Assembly (NCBI GenBank): GCA_944393305.1 | Contig: CALXZS010000085.1 | Location: 1-5,844 of the forward strand | Length of the DNA: 5,844 bases | Direction of reading: 5' to 3' | Source of the DNA: an uncultured Clostridia bacterium | GTDB lineage: Bacteria > Bacillota > Clostridia > TANB77 > CAG-508 | Shown here: in pieces, positions 1 through 4,399 of the stretch | Layout of the letters: each line of letters starts with the position of its first letter | How positions within the stretch are numbered: the stretch's first letter is position 1 | Translations under genes and position numbers: made by a program | Notes under the pieces: generated by a model | Databases searched by the model: none | Told to the model about the DNA's origin: nothing | The model's input: only the letters and a program-made list of their open reading frames with translations

Positions 1-95
1 TAGTCGCTGTAATGTTTTTTATCTGCATACCATTTTGAGCTCCAATCATTGATAACACCAACTCTGTATCCACGTGGATCTACTTTTTGTCCCAT
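1..95 (-). CDS. rpsC: 30S ribosomal protein uS3 (S3), N-terminal fragment
   Basis: Only the first 31 codons are in the window; the gene continues past position 1. The peptide starts MGQKVDPRGYRVGVINDWSS, the highly conserved uS3 N-terminus (GQKV.P.G.R.G), so the assignment is firm despite the short length. uS3 sits on the head of the small subunit at the mRNA entry site and contributes to the ribosomal helicase activity; the KH and C-terminal domains lie outside the window. The ATG at 93-95 has a perfect AGGAGG at 105-110 with a 9-nt spacer. It begins 23 nt after the rplV stop, the standard S10-operon order (rplV-rpsC), and is surely co-transcribed with it. Confidence 0.96.
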   Translation of the reverse strand, partial: MGQKVDPRGYRVGVINDWSSKWYADKKHYSD

Positions 96-118
96 ATGTT
101 TAAGCCTCCTTCTTTATT

Positions 119-682
119 TTAATTGCGTTCTTTTAATACTATTGTAGTATTACTTGTTCTTTTTCTAATTCTAACTGCTGAACCTTTTGCAGCTGGTCTA
201 ATTCTCTTTAATGTTGGACCTTGATTAGAATATATTTCAGCTATATATAATTTAGAGTGTGCCATTTGATGATTGTTTTCTGCATTTGCGATAGCTGATT
301 TTAATAATTTTTCTAAAACTTCACTTCCTGCTTTTGGTGTAAATTTTAATATTGCTAATGCCTCATCAACATTTTTACCTCTAATTAAATTTGCTACTAT
401 TGCAACTTTTCTACTAGAAATTCTTGCATATTTTAATGTAGCTTTTGCTACTAATTCTTCATTTTTGTTATCTTCATTCTTTTTAACTTTTACAGTTTCT
501 TTAACATCTTCTACTTTCTTCTCAGCTGTTTTTACATCTGCTTTTTTTGTTTCAACTTTCTTTGTTTCTGTTTTCTTAGTTGTAGTTGTTTTTTTCTCAG
601 CAGTTTTAGCTGATGTCTTTGTTTTGCTTTCTGTTTCTTTTTTTGAAGTTGTAGCTACTTTCTTTTCTTTCTCGTCTGCCAC
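119..682 (-). CDS. rplV: 50S ribosomal protein uL22 (L22) with long charged N-terminal extension
   Basis: uL22 binds 23S rRNA; its globular part lies on the subunit surface by the tunnel exit and its beta-hairpin lines the tunnel. The conserved fold covers residues ~78-187 (110 aa, the normal full length): KYARISSRKVAIVANLIRGK, then NAENNH, then the hairpin and C-terminus GPTLKRIRPAAKGSAVRIRKRTS. In front are about 77 extra residues made almost only of Lys (about two dozen), Thr, Glu, Ala and Val, with KTAEKK at both 26-31 and 51-56; it looks disordered and has net positive charge. The start is GTG at 680-682 with AGGAGG at 691-696 and an 8-nt spacer. No Met or well-placed SD exists between the extension and the L22 core, so the extension is very probably translated. 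It follows rpsS by 25 nt. Function of the tail is unknown. Confidence 0.96.
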   Translation of the reverse strand: MADEKEKKVATTSKKETESKTKTSAKTAEKKTTTTKKTETKKVETKKADVKTAEKKVEDVKETVKVKKNEDNKNEELVAKATLKYARISSRKVAIVANLIRGKNVDEALAILKFTPKAGSEVLEKLLKSAIANAENNHQMAHSKLYIAEIYSNQGPTLKRIRPAAKGSAVRIRKRTSNTTIVLKERN

Positions 683-690
683 TGTAATTA

Positions 691-696
691 CCTCCT
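691..696 (-). promoter_or_regulatory. Shine-Dalgarno that fixes the rplV GTG start
   Basis: AGGAGG, complementary to the 16S 3' end, lies 8 nt before a GTG (680-682). It decides that the gene begins with the long Lys-rich extension and not at the canonical L22 core, which lacks any start codon with an SD. Confidence 0.85.
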
Positions 697-707
697 TCTT
701 TTATTTT

Positions 708-986
708 TTATTTTGTTGTTGTTGTTTTAGCTCCAGCGTGACCTTTGAATGTTCTTGTAGGAGCAAATTCACCTAATTTATGTCCAATCATTTCTTCTGT
801 AATGTAAATTGGAACATGTTTTCTTCCATCATGAACAGCGATTGTATGTCCAACCATTTGTGGATAAATAGTAGAAGCTCTTGACCATGTTTTTAATACT
901 TCTTTATTTCCATTTTCATTCATTGCTTCAATTCTTTTTAAAAGTTTTTCTTCAACAAATGGTTTTTTCTTACTTGATCTTGACAT
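708..986 (-). CDS. rpsS: 30S ribosomal protein uS19 (S19)
   Basis: Length is 92 aa, the usual size for uS19. It carries the family signature from MSRSSKKKPFVEEKLL through KTWSRASTIYPQMVGHTIAVHDGRKHVPIYI to EEMIGHKLGEFAPTRTFKGH. uS19 forms a complex with uS13 in the head of the small subunit, near the A-site tRNA and intersubunit bridges. The ATG at 984-986 has AAGGAG at 993-998 with a 6-nt spacer. Its C-terminus ends AGAKTTTTK, a short Thr/Lys tail. A strong hairpin (1008-1028) lies between it and rplB upstream; rplV follows 25 nt later. Standard S10-operon position (rplB-rpsS-rplV). Confidence 0.98.
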   Translation of the reverse strand: MSRSSKKKPFVEEKLLKRIEAMNENGNKEVLKTWSRASTIYPQMVGHTIAVHDGRKHVPIYITEEMIGHKLGEFAPTRTFKGHAGAKTTTTK

Positions 987-1007
987 AATATTCTCCTTTC
1001 TTTTTCT

Positions 1008-1028
1008 GGAAGGGAAGCTATCCCTTCC
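1008..1028 (-). other. Perfect 8-bp intercistronic hairpin between rplB and rpsS
   Basis: The mRNA reads GGAAGGGA, a 5-nt loop TAGCT, then TCCCTTCC: a perfect purine/pyrimidine 8-bp stem within the 47-nt rplB-rpsS gap, starting 5 nt after the rplB stop and ending about 10 nt before the rpsS SD. In the operon direction it is followed by A/G-rich sequence, so it is not an intrinsic terminator for the ribosomal genes. On the plus strand the same stem is followed by TATTTTTATTT, a terminator-like shape for antisense transcription. Likely roles are mRNA 3'-end protection or processing, or an antisense stop; which one is inference. Confidence 0.7.
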
Positions 1029-1033
1029 TATTT

Positions 1034-1867
1034 TTATTTACTATTTCTTCTCTTTGTAATTAATCTATTTGATTTTTTATGTTTAGCTCTTGTCTTGTAT
1101 CCAAGTGCTGGTTTACCCCAAGGTGTCATTGGTCCTGAATGTCCTACTGGTGCTTTTCCTTCACCACCACCATGAGGGTGATCTACTGGGTTCATAACTG
1201 AACCTCTAACTGTTGGACGAATACCTAAATGTCTTTTCCTTCCTGCTTTTCCTAGTTTGATATTTTCGTGTTCTTCGTTTCCAATTTCTCCGATTGTAGC
1301 TCTACATCTAGCTAGAACTAATCTCATTTCTCCTGATGGTAATCTTAAATGAGCATATTTTCCTTCTTTAGCCATAAGTTGTGCTGATTGTCCAGCTGCT
1401 CTTACTAATTTTCCACCTTGGTTTGGATTGATTTCAATATTGTGAATTAATGTACCAACTGGGATATTTTCAAGTTTTAAGCAGTTTCCTGGTTTTATAT
1501 CTGCTGTTTCTGATGAGATAACTTTATCTCCATCTTTTAATCCTTTTGGTGCTAATATGTAGCTTAGTGTTCCATCTGTATATTTTATTAAAGCTATATT
1601 AGCGCTTCTGTTTGGATCATATTCGATTCCAATAACTTCTGCTTCCATATCCACTTTATTTCTTTTGAAATCAATAATTCTATATTTTTGTCTATTTCCT
1701 CCACCTTGATGTCTAACTGTGATTTTTCCTTGAGCATTTCTTCCTGAATTCTTTTTCTTTACAGCTAGTAAAGATTTTTCAGGAGTTTTCTTTGTAATTT
1801 CAGAAAAATCTGAAACAGTCATATTTCTACGTGAAGGAGTAATTGGTCTAAATTTTTTAACTCCCAT
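1034..1867 (-). CDS. rplB: 50S ribosomal protein uL2 (L2)
   Basis: This is the full-length 277-aa uL2, one of the most conserved ribosomal proteins and required for subunit association and peptidyl-transferase-centre assembly. The N-terminal RNA-binding OB-like domain contains GRNAQGKITVRHQGGGNRQKYR. The C-terminal SH3-like part has the diagnostic VDHPHGGGEGKAPVGH (about residues 228-243, including the conserved His near 230) and ends with a basic tail KKSNRLITKRRNSK. The ATG at 1865-1867 has AAGGAG at 1877-1882, spacer 9 nt. It is separated from rplW by 227 nt, unusually far for this operon, because a palindromic repeat occupies most of that gap. No convincing own promoter was found in the gap, so transcription presumably reads through from upstream. 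Confidence 0.99.
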   Translation of the reverse strand: MGVKKFRPITPSRRNMTVSDFSEITKKTPEKSLLAVKKKNSGRNAQGKITVRHQGGGNRQKYRIIDFKRNKVDMEAEVIGIEYDPNRSANIALIKYTDGTLSYILAPKGLKDGDKVISSETADIKPGNCLKLENIPVGTLIHNIEINPNQGGKLVRAAGQSAQLMAKEGKYAHLRLPSGEMRLVLARCRATIGEIGNEEHENIKLGKAGRKRHLGIRPTVRGSVMNPVDHPHGGGEGKAPVGHSGPMTPWGKPALGYKTRAKHKKSNRLITKRRNSK

Positions 1868-1967
1868 TTTTCAATTCTCCTTATATATTATTTGTAGATT
1901 TTTTCCTGCTCTACATGCAGATATTTATTTATTATCCTAGTTTAATCTAGATAACTTTTTATTTGTT
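1868..1967. other. 100-nt AT-rich spacer before rplB
   Basis: This is the part of the rplW-rplB gap outside the palindrome. On the mRNA strand it holds small potential stems: TATCTAG/CTAGGATA (one bulged G), CTGC/GCAG around ATGTAGA, and the alternative GTAGA/TCTAC. It also holds the rplB SD. A TAGGATAATAA stretch resembles a -10 box, but no good -35 box was found at 17 nt. No ORF is supported. Confidence 0.5.
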
Positions 1968-2094
1968 AAAACAAAGCAAAATTGGTATATTGCGAGGCAA
2001 ATTTAAAATCAAAATACCGGAGGCGTACTAAGATGTACGTCGAGGATTTTTGTTTTAAATTTAACGAAGCAAGATGCCGATTTTCATTTGTTTT
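1968..2094. repeat. 127-bp imperfect palindrome (dispersed-repeat or MITE-like element) inside the S10 operon
   Basis: The outer 26-nt arms (1968-1993 and 2069-2094) are inverted copies matching at 21 of 26 positions; two of the differences are T/C changes that keep G-U pairs in RNA. Inner arms pair through AAATTTAAAA-type blocks, and the centre is CGTAC-TAAGAT-GTACG (2024-2039). The whole unit could fold into one long hairpin on either strand. The right end stops exactly at the last base of the rplW stop codon (2095), suggesting the gene was not damaged. The local G/C-rich blocks (CCGGAGGCGTAC, GTACGTCGAGG) differ from the surrounding AT-rich spacer. From memory, similar palindromes with a GTACGTCGAGG-like core recur in clostridial genomes, but I cannot name a family. 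No transposase and no clear target duplication are visible, so mobility is inferred. Confidence 0.7.
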
Positions 2095-2442
2095 TTAAGC
2101 TCCCATGAACTCATCAATAGAGTCTTTATACTTTTTAGAAACTTTTGTAACTTTTCCACCTTTAGCCATGTATGATACATCTCCTGGATTTGTGTCAATT
2201 GTTACAATAGCTTTTTTCCAGTCTGAAGTTCTTCCTACACTTCTTCCGACTCTTTTTTCTTTTCCTTTTACTATCATTGTATTAACTTTTAATACTTTGA
2301 CTTCGAATAATTTTTCTACTGCTCTTGCAATATCTACCTTTGTAGCTTTTTTATTTACTTTAAAGGTATACTTACCAAGATTTACTTCATCATTGCTCTT
2401 TTCTGTTACTACTGGAGCAATTATTATATCTTCTGGTCTCAT
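2095..2442 (-). CDS. rplW: 50S ribosomal protein uL23 (L23)
   Basis: uL23 binds 23S rRNA at the tunnel exit and is the docking site for trigger factor and SRP. Family marks are APVVTEKS (the conserved Glu of VTEK, residue 14, matches the trigger-factor contact in E. coli), KYTFKVNKKATKVDIARAVE, LFEVKVLKVNTM, and GRTSDWKKAIVTI. Length is 115 aa, about 15-20 more than typical. The surplus is a segment between WKKAIVTI and the terminal DEF, roughly residues 85-108 (NPGDVSYMAKGGKVTKVSKK and following). The ATG overlaps the rplD stop by one base (TAATG), and its AGGAGG (2453-2458) lies inside rplD, so translation is coupled. The stop abuts the 127-bp palindrome. Confidence 0.98.
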   Translation of the reverse strand: MRPEDIIIAPVVTEKSNDEVNLGKYTFKVNKKATKVDIARAVEKLFEVKVLKVNTMIVKGKEKRVGRSVGRTSDWKKAIVTIDTNPGDVSYMAKGGKVTKVSKKYKDSIDEFMGA

Positions 2443-3065
2443 TATGCGTACACCTCCTCTAATTTTTTAACAGTATCTTCTGTTATTACTAATTTACTAT
2501 ATTTTAATAAATCGTAAGCATTTATTGTATTTACTGTTAATGTTTTTACACCTTCAATATTTCTAGCTGATTTTTGAACATTTTCGTTGTTCTCTGGTAA
2601 TAAAACTAATGTTTTTTCTGCTATTTTTAAATTGTTCATTATTTTTACCATTTCAGCTGTTTTAATTTCTTTTAATTGTAGTTTATCTAAAACTACTAAT
2701 TCATTTGAAGAAACTTTAGAACTTAATATAGATTTGATTGCTAGTCTCTTCTCTTTTTTGTTTACTTTATATGTGTATGAACGAGATCTTGGTCCTAATG
2801 CTATACCACCTTTTATCCATTGTGGTGCTCTTATAGAACCTTGTCTTGCACGTCCTGTTCCTTTTTGTCTCCATGGTTTTCTTCCACCACCAGCAACTTC
2901 TGCTCTTGTTTTTGTATTTTGTGTTCCTTGTCTTTGATTTGCTAAATAGTTTACAACTACACTATGAACTACATTTTCATTTGGTTCTATTCCAAATATG
3001 CTTTCGTTAAGTTCTAGTTCTTTAACTTTTTTTCCATCTATACTATATACGTCTACTTTAGGCAT
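2442..3065 (-). CDS. rplD: 50S ribosomal protein uL4 (L4)
   Basis: This is a 207-aa uL4 of normal length. The long loop that reaches into the peptide tunnel is recognisable: RQGTQNTKTRAEVAGGGRKP, then WRQKGTGRARQGSIRAPQW. The globular domain follows, with the C-terminal NAYDLLKYSKLVITEDTVKK. uL4 is an early assembly protein of the large subunit. In E. coli it is also the autogenous repressor that acts on the S10 leader; whether it does so here is unknown, but the structured leader before rpsJ makes the question pertinent. The ATG at 3063-3065 has AGGAGG at 3073-3078 (7-nt spacer), only 16 nt after the rplC stop. Its last base pair overlaps the rplW start (TAATG). Confidence 0.98.
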   Translation of the reverse strand: MPKVDVYSIDGKKVKELELNESIFGIEPNENVVHSVVVNYLANQRQGTQNTKTRAEVAGGGRKPWRQKGTGRARQGSIRAPQWIKGGIALGPRSRSYTYKVNKKEKRLAIKSILSSKVSSNELVVLDKLQLKEIKTAEMVKIMNNLKIAEKTLVLLPENNENVQKSARNIEGVKTLTVNTINAYDLLKYSKLVITEDTVKKLEEVYA

Positions 3066-3081
3066 TTTCTTTCCTCCTTCC

Positions 3082-3711
3082 TTATGCTTTTACGCTTGAT
3101 TTTATTTTTAATATTGATCCTTTAGCTCCTGGAACGCTTCCTTTTACTAAAATCACGTTTTTGTCTAAATCAACTTTTATAACTTCTAGGTTTTGTATTG
3201 TAACTGTTACTGAACCCATATGTCCTGGTAATTTTTTACCTGGGAATACTCTACCTGGTGTTGATGTTGGTCCCATTGAACCTGGTCTTCTATGATACAT
3301 TGAACCATGTCCCATTGGTCCTCTTGATTGTCCATGACGTTTTATAACACCTTGGAATCCTTTTCCTTTTGAAGTTCCTTGAATGTCTACTCTATCTCCA
3401 GCAGTAAATACGTCTGCTTTTAATTCATCTCCAACATTCATTCCTTCTACTGAATCTAATCTAAATTCTCTTAAATATTTTTTTGGAGCTATTTTATTTT
3501 TACTTAAATGTCCTAATCTTGGTTTATTAAGTTTGCTTTCTTTTACATCTCCAAATCCTAATTGAACTGCTGAATATCCATCTTGTTCCACTGTTTTTAT
3601 TTGTGTTACTGTACATGGAGTAGCTTCAATTACTGTTACTGGAATAACTTTTCCTTCTTCATCAAATATTTGTGTCATTCCTACTTTTTTTCCTATTAAT
3701 GCTTTTTTCAT
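3082..3711 (-). CDS. rplC: 50S ribosomal protein uL3 (L3)
   Basis: Length 209 aa is normal for bacterial uL3. The N-terminus MKKALIGKKVGMTQIFDEEG is the family signature. The central GTSKGKGFQGVIKRHGQSRG, followed by SMYHRRPGSMGPTSTPGRVF and PGKKLPGHMGSVTVTIQNLE, is the extended loop that reaches the peptidyl-transferase centre. The C-terminus VKGSVPGAKGSILKIKSSVKA is canonical. uL3 is an assembly initiator of the 50S subunit. The ATG at 3709-3711 has AGGAGG at 3717-3722, a short but acceptable spacer of about 5 nt. A stem-loop (3727-3744) lies just upstream of the SD in the 48-nt gap after rpsJ. rplD follows 16 nt downstream. Confidence 0.99.
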   Translation of the reverse strand: MKKALIGKKVGMTQIFDEEGKVIPVTVIEATPCTVTQIKTVEQDGYSAVQLGFGDVKESKLNKPRLGHLSKNKIAPKKYLREFRLDSVEGMNVGDELKADVFTAGDRVDIQGTSKGKGFQGVIKRHGQSRGPMGHGSMYHRRPGSMGPTSTPGRVFPGKKLPGHMGSVTVTIQNLEVIKVDLDKNVILVKGSVPGAKGSILKIKSSVKA

Positions 3712-3726
3712 ATTTCCCTCCTATTG

Positions 3727-3744
3727 GCTGACTTTTTAGCCAGC
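3727..3744 (-). other. Intercistronic stem-loop between rpsJ and rplC
   Basis: On the mRNA, GCTGGCT and AGTCAGC form a 7-bp stem (one G-U) closed by an AAAA tetraloop, 4 nt before the rplC SD. A shifted TGGCT/AGCCA pairing is also possible. No U-tract follows, so it is not a terminator. It may tune rplC initiation or block mRNA decay; inference only. Confidence 0.5.
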
Positions 3745-3759
3745 ATAGCTATTTTATTA

Positions 3760-4113
3760 TTATAATTTTATTTCTATATCAACACCTGCTGGTAATTCAA
3801 TTTTCATTAAACTATCAACTGTTTTTTGTGTTGGATAAAGAATGTCGATAACTCTTTTATGAGTTCTTAATTCGAATTGTTCTCTTGAATCTTTGTCTTT
3901 GTGTGGAGAACGTATAACTGTTACAACTTCCTTTTCTGTTGGAAGTGGAATAGGTCCTGAAACTTTTGCTCCTGTTTTTTTAGCAGTATCTACTATTTTT
4001 TCAGCAGACTGTTCTAAAACTACATGATCATAAGCTTTAAGTCTTATTCTAATTTTCTCGCTTTTTGCTGCGTTTGTTTTTGTAACTGCCTTTTCAGCAT
4101 CCTTTTTTGCCAT
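3760..4113 (-). CDS. rpsJ: 30S ribosomal protein uS10 / NusE with short N-terminal extension
   Basis: First gene of the operon. uS10 is part of the small-subunit head and, as NusE, pairs with NusB in transcription antitermination. The core starts at residue 21 with IRIRLKAYDH, followed by VDTAKKTGAKVSGPIPLPT, SPHKDKDSREQFELRTHKR and VDILYPTQKTVDSLM. Length is 117 aa against the usual 102-105: the surplus is about 15 residues at the N-terminus (MAKKDAEKAVTKTNAAKSEK), Lys/Ala/Thr-rich like the far longer rplV tail. The ATG at 4111-4113 has GGAGGG at 4122-4127 with an 8-nt spacer, and no better internal start is visible. It is preceded by a structured leader of about 230 nt and a strong promoter. 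Confidence 0.98.
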   Translation of the reverse strand: MAKKDAEKAVTKTNAAKSEKIRIRLKAYDHVVLEQSAEKIVDTAKKTGAKVSGPIPLPTEKEVVTVIRSPHKDKDSREQFELRTHKRVIDILYPTQKTVDSLMKIELPAGVDIEIKL

Positions 4114-4347
4114 TATATTTTCCCTCCTTAAAAATTGATTTTTAGTCGGAAGTTATAAACGCACCCTAGTGTTTCTTTTTTATTCAACATAAAATCCCAA
4201 GTTTGCATGAAATTCTTGGGATAAGTGCTTGTATTTATAAAACTTACCGCCTTGGTCTTAGCCATGACATACTCCATAGAAGTTCCCTCCATCGCCCTAA
4301 AATCAGGCGTGTAGCCACATTCTACTTCAACGCATCTCTTTACATGC
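4114..4347 (-). promoter_or_regulatory. Structured S10-operon mRNA leader (candidate ribosomal-protein leader)
   Basis: From the predicted transcription start (~4347) to rpsJ, the 5' region is clearly richer in G/C than its surroundings and folds well by eye. A 3' domain forms a long interrupted helix: CGG/CCG (4247-4249 with 4147-4149), AAGTT/AACTT (4241-4245 with 4150-4154), ATAAA/TTTAT (4234-4238 with 4155-4159), GCAC/GTGC (4225-4228 with 4161-4164), and a perfect 8-bp apical stem ATCCCAAG/CTTGGGAT (4215-4222 with 4194-4201), about 25 bp in all. A 5' domain forms GCGT/ACGC plus GTAG/CTAC (4307-4333, 4-nt bulge). A competing hairpin CGCCT/AGGGCG (4293-4309) shares bases with it, which allows alternative folds. 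Autogenous control of the S10 operon by a leader is known in E. coli (uL4 as repressor). The ligand here is unknown, and I do not recognise a named RNA family. Confidence 0.7.
4128..4277 (-). CDS. Possible 49-codon upstream ORF in the S10 leader
   Basis: An ATG at 4275-4277 has a textbook GGAGGG (4285-4290) with a 7-nt spacer and opens a 49-codon frame starting MEYVMAKTKAVSFINTS and ending CVYNFRLKINF. Its TAA (4128-4130) overlaps the rpsJ SD (TAAGGAGGG), the same stop-in-SD layout seen at 4885/4873. The frame stays open upstream as far as the promoter. Against it: codons such as AAG, ACC, GCG, CCC, GGG and CGA are uncommon in the neighbouring genes, and the same bases build a long RNA helix. 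No family is recognised. It may be a real small protein, a regulatory leader peptide whose translation remodels the leader, or a chance frame in a GC-richer RNA. Confidence 0.35.
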   Translation of the reverse strand: MEYVMAKTKAVSFINTSTYPKNFMQTWDFMLNKKETLGCVYNFRLKINF

Positions 4348-4353
4348 TTTTCT

Positions 4354-4382
4354 ATTATATCCTAAAAAGCTAGTAAAGTCAA
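4354..4382 (-). promoter_or_regulatory. Strong vegetative promoter of the S10 operon
   Basis: The -35 box TTGACT (4377-4382) and perfect -10 box TATAAT (4354-4359) are separated by exactly 17 nt. An A/T-rich run upstream (about 4383-4410) could act as an UP element and overlaps the last codons of the preceding gene. The predicted start is near 4347, giving a leader of about 230 nt. The -35 box lies only 17 nt past the stop of the upstream gene, and no terminator fits between, so some read-through from upstream is possible. Confidence 0.88.
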
Positions 4383-4399
4383 TAGTTTTCTAAACTTTT

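Noticed and set aside
452..682. rplV extension as an annotation artefact of a too-early start
   Set aside because: There is no Met, and no GTG/TTG with an SD, near the start of the L22 core, whereas the GTG at 682 has a perfect AGGAGG at 8 nt.
273..776. Plus-strand ORF of 167 codons opposite rplV
   Set aside because: It is the antisense shadow of the Lys/Thr/Glu-rich rplV tail (giving Phe/Val/Ser runs), has no SD, and overlaps certain ribosomal genes.
1968..2094. CRISPR repeat or tRNA-like structure in the rplW-rplB gap
   Set aside because: There is one palindromic unit with no repeat-spacer series, and no cloverleaf with anticodon arm and T-loop consensus could be found.
2105..2470. Plus-strand ORF opposite rplW
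   Set aside because: Antisense shadow of a certain gene; no SD or family resemblance.
2587..2937. Plus-strand ORF opposite rplD
   Set aside because: Antisense shadow with hydrophobic composition expected from complementing a basic, AT-rich gene.
3383..3565. Plus-strand ORF opposite rplC
   Set aside because: Short antisense shadow, Ser/Asn/Leu-rich, no initiation signal.
4190..4222. Intrinsic terminator or attenuator from the ATCCCAAG/CTTGGGAT stem
   Set aside because: The following U-run is only about four bases and the stem has a 13-nt loop and few G/C pairs; better explained as the apical stem of the longer leader helix.
4244..4270. Eight-codon leader peptide MSWLRPRR in the S10 leader
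   Set aside because: Its ATG is 14 nt from the GGAGGG, too far, while the ATG at 4277 is ideally spaced; Arg-rich content is likely chance.
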